From Candidatus Obscuribacterales bacterium (lineage in GTDB: Bacteria; Cyanobacteriota; Vampirovibrionia; Obscuribacterales; Obscuribacteraceae): 64,000 nucleotides of DNA. This document shows positions 36,193-41,652 of this stretch, piece by piece. The notes below the pieces were generated by a model. That model did not search any database, was not told where the DNA came from, and was given only the letters and a program-made list of their open reading frames with translations. The stretch is taken from positions 1-64,000 of the forward strand of contig JAIETF010000002.1 in NCBI GenBank assembly GCA_019745415.1. The letters are read 5' to 3'. The position numbers and the translations under genes were made by a program. Position 1 is the stretch's first letter. Every line of letters begins with the position of its first letter.

Positions 36193-36202
36193 GGGCTCTC
36201 TC

Positions 36203-36517
36203 CTAATCCGCGTAAGGTTCAACAACCAGAGTATTAAAGACACCTGGGTCACAGCACCATTTGTATTCAATTCCAGCCGCCTGCAGTGCTTCCTTTAGCA
36301 ACTGGTATGTAATTCTGTCTATTTTGTCGAGGTAATCTTGCTCGTCGTTGTCTGTGCCTTGGCACTCAGCAACTTGATGCAACAGCTCTCTCAGCTGAGC
36401 GCTTTGCTCATCAGACACATTAGCTGCGATATGGTTTTCTATGAATAACTTTTCTTCAAATGACAATGGCTCTGCATTTTGCGCGGATACTCTAAACGAA
36501 ATTGTTTTATTGCTCAT
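36203..36517 (-). CDS. Small phage protein, unknown
   Basis: The 104-residue protein is acidic and helical, with a DEQSAQLRELLHQVAECQG coil and no recognisable domain. Start ATG 36517 has GGAGAGAGCC just before it, the same leader as the next gene. A possible promoter lies upstream on the minus strand (TTGACC, 18 bases, TACAGT, about 36540-36580). Confidence 0.5.
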   Translation of the reverse strand: MSNKTISFRVSAQNAEPLSFEEKLFIENHIAANVSDEQSAQLRELLHQVAECQGTDNDEQDYLDKIDRITYQLLKEALQAAGIEYKWCCDPGVFNTLVVEPYAD

Positions 36518-36580
36518 GGCTCTCTCCGTGGTGGGCTTAGGTGGGCTTACTGTACTATTTTGCTGCGTTCCCGGTCAAGT

Positions 36581-36856
36581 CTACTCATGCGAGTGCTTTG
36601 CAAAGTCTGCATGTTTCTTTGAGATATATGCTGCGTCTTGGCTTGTATTGCCTGCGAGCACGCCAACCAGCCTGTATATCGCTGACCATTGCTTCCCGCA
36701 CTCGCCGCAGAGAACAGAGTGATAGAACGCATCTTCAGCAAACTGGTATTCGCCGATATCTTCAAAAGTTTCGGACTCGCAGAAGGGGCAGAGGCTCTTG
36801 CGAGCGTAGGCGTGAGCCGCCTTGCGATTGAGTACTTTTCGGGGTTTTGCGAGCAT
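36581..36856 (-). CDS. Small zinc-finger phage protein
   Basis: The product is 91 residues from ATG 36856 (AGAGG 8 bases upstream). It carries CPFCES and, 24 residues on, LCGECGKQW: two CxxC knuckles of a zinc ribbon of the kind found in many phage regulatory or nucleic-acid-binding proteins. An upstream ATG at 36985 would add 43 residues but overlaps the preceding gene. Confidence 0.5.
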   Translation of the reverse strand: MLAKPRKVLNRKAAHAYARKSLCPFCESETFEDIGEYQFAEDAFYHSVLCGECGKQWSAIYRLVGVLAGNTSQDAAYISKKHADFAKHSHE

Positions 36857-36914
36857 TATTTTTTCCTCTTGGTGTGGTCCCTGTCTCATCAGTACCGGGG
36901 CGGGAATCCGGTAG

Positions 36915-36932
36915 ACGCCCCTGGAGGGGCGT
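36915..36932. terminator. GC-rich hairpin in the leftward operon
   Basis: ACGCCCC-TGGA-GGGGCGT is a perfect 7-base-pair stem between two leftward genes. It may attenuate transcription or end a transcript; no long T run follows on either strand. Confidence 0.4.
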
Positions 36933-36938
36933 TTCGAC

Positions 36939-37157
36939 TTAGACGCTGGCGCCGCAGTCTCTGCATGTGCAACCTTGCCCGGCAATGAGCTTGACGCGCT
37001 TATGAGCGCAGCTAGGGGCGCTGACCGCTTGTAACGCTTCGATGACTTCTGTTTCTTCGTCGAGTGCCAGGTCGCCGGTTACACACTCTAGAATCCATTC
37101 GCGCATGTCTTGCACTATTGCCGGTGTGAGGTCCTTGTAACGGTCATAACAATTCAT
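36939..37157 (-). CDS. Small zinc-ribbon-like phage protein
   Basis: The 72-residue product ends in CTCRDCGASV and has SCAHKRVKL upstream, possibly four zinc ligands. GGAG lies 11 bases before the ATG. No specific role can be given. Confidence 0.45.
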   Translation of the reverse strand: MNCYDRYKDLTPAIVQDMREWILECVTGDLALDEETEVIEALQAVSAPSCAHKRVKLIAGQGCTCRDCGASV

Positions 37158-37212
37158 CGTGATTTAACTCCGGTTTTTGGGTGGTCCTTCATGGTCCCAC
37201 TCGATGCCGAAA

Positions 37213-37242
37213 ATAGTAAGCCCACATGGGACCACTCGTCAA
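37213..37242 (-). promoter_or_regulatory. Leftward sigma-70-type promoter
   Basis: On the minus strand, TTGACG (37242-37237), an 18-base spacer and TACTAT (37218-37213) lie 56 bases before the gene at 37157. It is flanked by an inverted repeat, TGGTCCC/GGGACCA (about 37193 to 37233), that could be an operator. Confidence 0.5.
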
Positions 37243-37273
37243 ATTAGAGATTACTCAGAATTGCGCAAAGCAA

Positions 37274-37309
37274 AGCCCCGCCTGCTTAAATTCGGTTGCA
37301 GACGGGGCT
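37274..37309 (-). terminator. Terminator of the winged-helix gene
   Basis: On the minus strand, AGCCCCG pairs with CGGGGCT, extended by inner CTGC/GCAG, and is followed by TTTGCTTT. It lies 24 bases after the stop codon of the gene at 37333-37716. Confidence 0.7.
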
Positions 37310-37332
37310 AAAACTGCTAAATTTGCGCCGAT

Positions 37333-37716
37333 TTAGTCAGCGATTGCAGGCTCTTTTCTTGACCAGACTGTTGCAAATCTGCCCTTGCCAGGCTCAGACC
37401 GCCGCTCGATGATGCCCGCTTTCTCCAGGGTGAGTAGTTGTTCGACAAGCTCCCTGGAGCTTACCGAGTTCTTCAGCGCCCTATTCAACGCTGTCTGTTT
37501 CTGGGGCGACTGCGCAAGCAACTCTAAGACTCTTGTCTCCAGTGCCGGCAGCGTGATACCGCACATAGCAAACGCGTCTGCTATTGCTATTTCTCTGGCT
37601 TTTGCTGCCCCTAGCAGTGCCGCATTTATCACGGCTGACCGCTGCACATAGGGCAGCCCAGACAAGAGCTGCGCGGTCTCTTTTGTTGGTGTAAATGTCA
37701 GCTTCTTTCTTGTCAT
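37333..37716 (-). CDS. Winged-helix phage regulator candidate
   Basis: The 127-residue protein (ATG 37716, GAGGGA upstream) has an N-terminal helix-rich part (residues 20-50, PYVQRSAVINAALLGAAKAR) and a C-terminal winged-helix pattern: ETRVLELLAQSPQKQTALNR, then SSRELVEQLLTLEKAGIIER and a short basic wing (RRSEPGKGRFATVWSRK). Its own promoter overlaps one of the six TACTA-N7-TAGTA sites (37772-37788), and it is the only gene of the leftward side with that site. It is therefore the best candidate in the window for the protein that binds this motif, as repressor or activator. Confidence 0.55.
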   Translation of the reverse strand: MTRKKLTFTPTKETAQLLSGLPYVQRSAVINAALLGAAKAREIAIADAFAMCGITLPALETRVLELLAQSPQKQTALNRALKNSVSSRELVEQLLTLEKAGIIERRSEPGKGRFATVWSRKEPAIAD

Positions 37717-37771
37717 TTTGTCCCTCTTTTCAATGCAAGCTAGCACACCTTGTTAACATAATAGCCTTAAC

Positions 37772-37788
37772 TACTAGCGCAGTTAGTA
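37772..37788 (-). promoter_or_regulatory. Operator-like palindrome TACTA-N7-TAGTA (site 1) with minus-10 box
   Basis: TACTA (37772-37776), GCGCAGT and TAGTA (37784-37788) form a perfect 5-base inverted repeat. On the minus strand TATACT (37790-37785) overlaps it and makes a minus-10 box about 70 bases before the regulator candidate at 37716. I see no strong minus-35. It is one of six such sites in the prophage. Confidence 0.6.
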
Positions 37789-38106
37789 TAGCACCTTATT
37801 GTCTTAATGCCTGAACTAGCAGTATCCCTTGCACAGCTTAGCATGCAATGCCTTAATGCCTGCAAAAACCGCAAAACGTGCCCTTACTTCCTGCCTGGTG
37901 TCCCGAAGTGTCCCGAGGGGTAGAGGACACCCGAAACGATTGTCCCCCAAGGGTTGAGGCACTTCTTGCCTTCTTGCCTGGTGATTTATATTTATACCCT
38001 CTCTCGCCCTTAGCGCTAGCTAGCCTAGCCAAGGGGGTATCCTCTCTCTTTTTTATATAAGGCAGTAAGTAAGTAAGTCATAAAGCCATGGGGTGAGGGT
38101 TTCAAG

Positions 38107-38143
38107 CAAAACTTCTTGCCTGCTGACAAGGCAAGAAGTTTTG
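38107..38143. terminator. Perfect 14-base-pair hairpin after the resolvase
   Basis: CAAAACTTCTTGCC (38107-38120) pairs perfectly with GGCAAGAAGTTTTG (38130-38143) around a 9-base loop. On the minus strand it lies just past the resolvase stop and works as its terminator; it could also be a recombination site for that resolvase, as its length is unusual. Confidence 0.65.
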
Positions 38144-38171
38144 ACAAGTTCAAATTCAAATGCGCTAATAG

Positions 38172-38798
38172 TCAAGAGGTTGCGCTAGCTTTTAGCACTC
38201 GCCCGACTGTATCTTTGCCTATCCTGAGCTTGCTTGCAATCTCTCGATAGCTGAAGCCAAGCCCGTGCAGCTCAAGCACAGCATCGCGGTGTTGCTCGTC
38301 AGTCTTGTTCCCCTGCGGTCTACCCAGCTTCACGCCTTTAGAGCGAGCATGTGCAAGCCCGCTCTTAGTGCGCTCTGCTATCAGGTCACGCTCAAACTCT
38401 GAGAGACCTGCTAACAGCCTGAGTATTAGGCGAGAGTGTGCAGACTTTAAGTCGAAGGTCATCCCGTTCAGTGCTTCAAGTGACACGCCGTAGCTTGCCA
38501 GCTGCTCTATCGTGTCAAGCAAGTCTATCGTGGACCTACCCCAGCGTGAGAGTTCGGTGACGAGAACGGTGTCGATTTGTCTCCTTTGTGCCTGCGCGAT
38601 TATTTCAGCCCGAGCTTTTCGGGCAGTCTTCATGCCTGATGCTGTCTCTATATATGGAGCGCAGACAAGGCAGTAGCCCGCACGCTTTGCCCAGGCTGTC
38701 AGGTCAGCAACCTGGCGAGCGCAATCCTGGTCATCAGTAGACACACGGGCATAGATGACTGCTCGCTTAGTGTCCTTGGAAATGGTGGTCTCATTCAT
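38172..38798 (-). CDS. Serine recombinase (resolvase/invertase family)
   Basis: The 208-residue protein has the N-terminal catalytic domain with YARVSTDDQ (Ser20 as nucleophile), LVTELSRWGRSTIDLL, then RLLAGLSEFERDLIAERTK, the dimer helix E. The C-terminal helix-turn-helix (LHGLGFSYREIASKLRIGKDTVGRVL) binds DNA. The small size is that of resolvases/invertases, not large integrases. It is transcribed leftward from the GC-rich region. A serine recombinase beside a tyrosine integrase suggests a second role, such as dimer resolution or inversion of a segment. Confidence 0.9.
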   Translation of the reverse strand: MNETTISKDTKRAVIYARVSTDDQDCARQVADLTAWAKRAGYCLVCAPYIETASGMKTARKARAEIIAQAQRRQIDTVLVTELSRWGRSTIDLLDTIEQLASYGVSLEALNGMTFDLKSAHSRLILRLLAGLSEFERDLIAERTKSGLAHARSKGVKLGRPQGNKTDEQHRDAVLELHGLGFSYREIASKLRIGKDTVGRVLKASATS

Positions 38799-39101
38799 CA
38801 GCTGTAATCCCTCCGTCGGTCAGCAAGGTTATTGTACCTGCAAACCGTATGTTTTGCAAGGACGCATGAGTTATATCTACGCACGCACGCGCACGCAGGC
38901 ACGGGCGCACGCACACACGCACGCGCCTGGGCGGAAATTCCGCACGCGACCCCCTATGGGCACCCATGGGGGCAGCTCCCCACGCATAGGGGTATCCCCT
39001 TTCCGCCGACAACAAAAAAATCCGAAAATCGCTCTGGACAATTAGAATATGCAAGCCTATACTACGGCGAGTAGTAGAAGCCGGCAGAAGGAGAGGGCGC
39101 T
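38799..39101. other. Divergent control region with alternating purine-pyrimidine tract
   Basis: The gap between the leftward resolvase and the rightward array holds a CACGCACGCGCACGC-type tract (about 38880-38935), which could form left-handed or slipped DNA, and an inverted repeat CCCCTATG (38951-38958) / CATAGGGG (38985-38992) enclosing CCCATGGG. Promoter and operator site 2 follow at 39035-39076. Frames here are low complexity and not called. Confidence 0.55.
39035..39076 (+). promoter_or_regulatory. Promoter of the rightward array with operator palindrome (site 2)
   Basis: TGGACA (39035-39040), a 17-base spacer and TATACT (39058-39063) form a good sigma-70-type promoter. TACTA-CGGCGAG-TAGTA (39060-39076) overlaps the minus-10 box and extends over the likely start of transcription, an ideal repressor position. 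It drives the genes from 39102 on. Confidence 0.7.
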
Positions 39102-39371
39102 ATGACAGCCATAGATTTAAGAGACTTAAAGCGATTGACAGGCGGGAATGAGGAAGAGATTGAGCGTGCGATCAAAGAATTGTTCACCTATCGGAGATGG
39201 ACTACAGAGCAAGAGAAGCGGTCGGCGCCGGTGAGTGAGGCGCTACAGCTTGCGTATAAGACTATCTTGCTGAATGTCCCAGCCAGTCCATCTAGGACAA
39301 GAGCTCTGAATTGCTTGACTGACGCAAGAATGTTGGCAAACCAAGCTATCACCTTTGGCGGTGACGTTTAG
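39102..39371 (+). CDS. Acb2/Tad1-like anti-defence (cyclic-nucleotide sponge) protein candidate
   Basis: The 89-residue protein matches a small phage family by pattern: FTYRRWTTEQ (residues 28-37), then a helix, ILLNVPASPSRTRAL (residues 55-69) and CLTDARMLANQAI (71-83). Members of the Acb2/Tad1 hairpin family have the same F-x-Y...T-x-EQ, N-x-P-x-S...R-x-AL and LR-AVM-AN-AI core. Acb2 and Tad1 proteins bind cyclic oligonucleotide or gcADPR signals and block CBASS and Thoeris immunity. This is the first gene after the strongest rightward promoter, which fits an early-acting counter-defence protein. Family resemblance is strong by eye; ligand and activity are inferred. Confidence 0.68.
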   Translation: MTAIDLRDLKRLTGGNEEEIERAIKELFTYRRWTTEQEKRSAPVSEALQLAYKTILLNVPASPSRTRALNCLTDARMLANQAITFGGDV

Positions 39372-39646
39372 ACAAAAGCTTCGCGAGTGGCGGCAGCCTT
39401 CTGGCTGAGCGAGTTTTATGACCGCCACAATATTGATGAACGAGAGAAGACGAGCCGCAGTGACCAGAAAAGCGGCGCAACCTCCCTGGTAGGTAAGAAC
39501 CAGGACAACACCCTTAATCCTGCGGATGGCTCGCAGGGTTGGCAGCAAGAGTCAATTACCTTTCGTGGGCGTGTACAGCCTACAAGAGGGCTGGTTCGAA
39601 TCCAGGAAGGGTGGACTATCAGTGAAGCCGGTAGAGAGGGAAGTGC
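39372..39646. other. Gap holding a tRNA-like structure, no clear protein gene
   Basis: An 87-codon frame crosses the region (39387-39650) but has no ribosome site and a composition unlike the neighbours, and it overlaps the tRNA-like element at 39510-39612, so I do not call it. Confidence 0.5.
39510..39612 (+). tRNA. tRNA-like element, possibly degenerate
   Basis: ACCCTT (39510-39515) can pair with AAGGGT (39607-39612) as an acceptor stem. Between them are a D-arm-like CTGC-GGATGGCTC-GCAG, two candidate anticodon hairpins (loop AGCAAGA, and loop GTGTACA with a good U33 and anticodon GTA) and a T arm with the canonical GGTTCGAATCC. At 103 bases it is too long for a simple tRNA unless it has a long variable arm or an insertion, the seventh acceptor pair is missing and no CCA follows. 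It may be a decayed or unusual phage tRNA. Confidence 0.25.
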
Positions 39647-39853
39647 ATGAAGGTTAGTTCTACAATTGTGCTCAAAGAAAGGCAAAGCAACGAGACAAAG
39701 ATAGAAGTGAATAGCTATCGCTCATCAGGAATAGGCGACGAGTGGCATTATCACCTGGATATCACGGTGCCTGATGGTGCAGGCAAGGAAGCTCATGTCA
39801 GCCTAGCGCTGAATAGCGTGGAGCTGGAAGCACTGCGGAGGCTGCTGGCGTGA
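39647..39853 (+). CDS. Small phage protein, unknown
   Basis: The 68-residue product looks like a compact beta-rich protein (MKVSSTIVLKE, WHYHLDITVPDG) ending in a helix (NSVELEALRRLLA). Its stop overlaps the start of the next gene, so the genes from here to 41194 form one closely packed, translationally coupled run. No family recognised. Confidence 0.55.
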   Translation: MKVSSTIVLKERQSNETKIEVNSYRSSGIGDEWHYHLDITVPDGAGKEAHVSLALNSVELEALRRLLA

Positions 39854-40131
39854 TGGACACTAAGAGCTTTGAAGAACGAGTTGCGAAAGTTGTTGAGATT
39901 GTGAAGTCTACGACCGGCGAACCGGCGCGTGTGTCGGTCAGTTGCGAAATCAACACTTTTGGAGTCATGGCGTGGTGTGCCTCAGTTGAGATACACAAAG
40001 ATGAGAGAGTTCTCCGTGCTGACTGGTGGGAGCCAAGCGTCGAGCTTGCACTCGCCTCCCTGGCACATGTCGTTAACAGCGTCCCATTCCGAATGAAGCT
40101 ACTGACCGGACCCAAGGGGGTTAAGAAATGA
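39850..40131 (+). CDS. Small phage protein, unknown
   Basis: The 93-residue protein (ATG at 39850 or 39853) has a beta-alpha pattern (RVSVSCEINTF, CASVEIHKDERVL) and a final helical part. Start and stop overlap both neighbours by four bases. No family recognised; the first 15 residues are a charged helix. Confidence 0.55.
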   Translation: MMDTKSFEERVAKVVEIVKSTTGEPARVSVSCEINTFGVMAWCASVEIHKDERVLRADWWEPSVELALASLAHVVNSVPFRMKLLTGPKGVKK

Positions 40132-40355
40132 GCGCACTTAGCGGGGATGTTAAGTATAAGTATTACGGTGTCTTGATGCGCTCGGGGCGGTGCTGGGACG
40201 CGGATGCAGTTGAGCCTTTCCATTCCGGTAGTGTTGAGGCTGTTCTTGCAGAGGCAAAGCAGTACAACTGGAACTTTCCAGAATATGACTATCTCTTTGT
40301 CTACGACGAAAACAACGTCGAAGTCGTTGAGGCTCAGCTTGTAAATGCTGAATAG
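40128..40355 (+). CDS. Small phage protein, unknown
   Basis: The 75-residue product contains many aromatic residues (KYKYYGVLM, YNWNFPEYDYLFVYD) and ends in a charged helix. It is coupled to the upstream gene by a four-base overlap. No family recognised. Confidence 0.5.
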   Translation: MSALSGDVKYKYYGVLMRSGRCWDADAVEPFHSGSVEAVLAEAKQYNWNFPEYDYLFVYDENNVEVVEAQLVNAE

Positions 40356-40361
40356 AAGCCA

Positions 40362-40631
40362 GTGTGTGAATGCGAAGAGAGAGAGCACGAGATGGGAGGT
40401 GTCATTCTCTTCTGCGAAAGGCATCGAGTATCGCTGAACTCCTACGAGTTTCACAGACTGATGGGCAGCTTCTATCCCGAGTCGTTCCAGCGCGTAGAAG
40501 GCGCGGGATGTCCTCGGATAGACGTGCGAACCGGGCACGGGCAGGGGCGCTTGTACATGCGGTGTGAGCATGACTTTCAACGGGTTGAACAATATCTGCG
40601 AGCTCGCGAAGGTTTCACAAAAGCACAGTGA
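40362..40631 (+). CDS. Small phage protein, unknown
   Basis: The frame opens with GTG at 40362 and gives 89 residues containing several Cys and His (CECEERE, LFCERHRV, GCPRID, RCEHDF) that may bind zinc. There is no strong ribosome site, so the start is uncertain; an ATG a few codons later (MGGVILF) is possible. It fills the space between coupled genes and is probably real. Confidence 0.42.
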   Translation: MCECEEREHEMGGVILFCERHRVSLNSYEFHRLMGSFYPESFQRVEGAGCPRIDVRTGHGQGRLYMRCEHDFQRVEQYLRAREGFTKAQ

Positions 40632-40638
40632 GGAAAGC

Positions 40639-40989
40639 ATGACTGAGTCTTTTTCTATTTTCCACGATGAAGCAAGTGGCGAAGCTCTGACAGTTGTTGT
40701 TTGTCAGGATTGTACAGATGGGCGCATGGTCAAGCTCATGCCAGTAGACCCGGAGTGGGGGAAGGTTCATGTGCGCGTTCATGCCCGGTGCCAGGCTGTG
40801 AGCTCGTTCCTGCGGAAACTTATGGAGCTTCCACCGGATCTGCTAAAGCCTATTAAGAGTAGCTACCTGGAAGAGATTCGCTTGCGGGCGCAAGTCGAGC
40901 ATGACGCTGACGTATTGGCTCGCGCAGCTGCTCAGCGCGTAGTGGAGCAATCGAGAGAAAATTTTAGAGAGAGGTGTAGTGATGGATGA
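40639..40989 (+). CDS. Small phage protein, unknown
   Basis: The product is 116 residues from ATG 40639 (GAGG 6 bases upstream). It has a CQDCTDG motif near residue 23, RVHARCQAVSSFL, and a long charged C-terminal helix (ARAAAQRVVEQSREN). No family recognised. The stop overlaps the next start. Confidence 0.5.
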   Translation: MTESFSIFHDEASGEALTVVVCQDCTDGRMVKLMPVDPEWGKVHVRVHARCQAVSSFLRKLMELPPDLLKPIKSSYLEEIRLRAQVEHDADVLARAAAQRVVEQSRENFRERCSDG

Positions 40990-41197
40990 ACACGGCGGCA
41001 AGGTGCTGGTTGGCGAGAACAAGTCAGGCAGACTCTATTGTTACTTTGAAGAGTGGAAGGGGCAGAGAATGCTGCACTTCCGATACTGGTATCAAGACAA
41101 GAACGATGGCATGTGGAAGCCAGGTTTGAAAGGGATTGCTATTCCAGACCACATGCTCAAGAGTCTGGTGGAAGCGCTTAAGAGCGTGCTTGCATGA
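40982..41197 (+). CDS. PC4/p15-like single-stranded DNA-binding protein candidate
   Basis: The 71-residue product (ATG 40982, GAGG 7 bases upstream) has a strand-rich core and then WKPGLKGIAIPDHMLKSLVEALKSVL, which resembles the W-x-P-(G/T)-K-K-G-I-x-L-x-helix end of PC4-like proteins; YCYFEEWKGQRMLHFRYWYQ fits the preceding strands. PC4-like phage proteins bind ssDNA or assist transcription. Its position just before terminase, in a phage with no visible replication genes, makes it the only nucleic-acid-metabolism candidate in this run. Confidence 0.5.
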   Translation: MDEHGGKVLVGENKSGRLYCYFEEWKGQRMLHFRYWYQDKNDGMWKPGLKGIAIPDHMLKSLVEALKSVLA

Positions 41198-41652
41198 GTA
41201 GCGATGCGGATATTCTCAGAGAGCTCGGTCTCGAGCTTGACGCGGTGGAAGTGCCACCGCCAACGCCACCTGAGAAAAAACCGTATTTGCCATCAATCCC
41301 TGGAAGACAAAGCAAAGACCCATTTACACTGCAGCAGCTTGCAAAGCAGCACACCGAAGAAGCCTTTAAAGTGCTCCTGGAGGTCATGCGGCACGCTGAG
41401 GATGACTCGACCAGGCTTGAGGCAGCTAAGCAAGTGCTTGACCGTGGATGGGGCAAGCCGACACAGCACCAGAAGACTGAAACAGTGAACTTTGATTTCA
41501 GTGTTATCGAGACCAAGCTCCTGGAGCACCAGGACGAGATGGCTCGGAAAATGATGGAAGCGAAGGAGGTGGAAGATGCAAACCTCAGATACATTGTCGA
41601 AGATGCTGAGGTCCTTGAGGACCTTACCTCACGTAGCGAAACAGTATTATAA
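41194..41652 (+). CDS. Terminase small subunit-like protein
   Basis: The 152-residue protein has a Pro-rich N-terminus, then a helical segment QQLAKQHTEEAFKVLLEVMR and ARLEAAKQVLDRGWGKP-type pattern (residues about 70-92) typical of phage proteins at the small terminase position. It overlaps the large subunit gene by 77 bases and the PC4-like gene by four. The small subunit recognises the packaging site. Assignment rests on the helical motif and position. Confidence 0.6.
   Translation: MSSDADILRELGLELDAVEVPPPTPPEKKPYLPSIPGRQSKDPFTLQQLAKQHTEEAFKVLLEVMRHAEDDSTRLEAAKQVLDRGWGKPTQHQKTETVNFDFSVIETKLLEHQDEMARKMMEAKEVEDANLRYIVEDAEVLEDLTSRSETVL

Larger units (their letters stand above)
37748..38171. 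other. A/T-rich region with repeats, no gene
   Basis: This 424-base stretch holds the operator at 37772, short repeats (GTGTCCCGA twice near 37886-37905, TTAATGCCTG near 37804 and 37853, TTCTTGCCT runs near 37966-37980, AAGTAAGTAAGTAAG near 38062-38077), and the long hairpin at 38107. I see no coding frame. Its position between the regulator candidate and the resolvase, with clustered repeats, would fit a control or replication region. Confidence 0.5.

Noticed and set aside
38791..39074. Overlapping reading frames in the CACGCACGC tract
   Set aside because: They are products of low-complexity sequence that stays open in several frames; composition is unlike any protein.
39387..39650. 87-codon frame over the tRNA-like element
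   Set aside because: No ribosome site, no good protein pattern, and overlap with the structured element.
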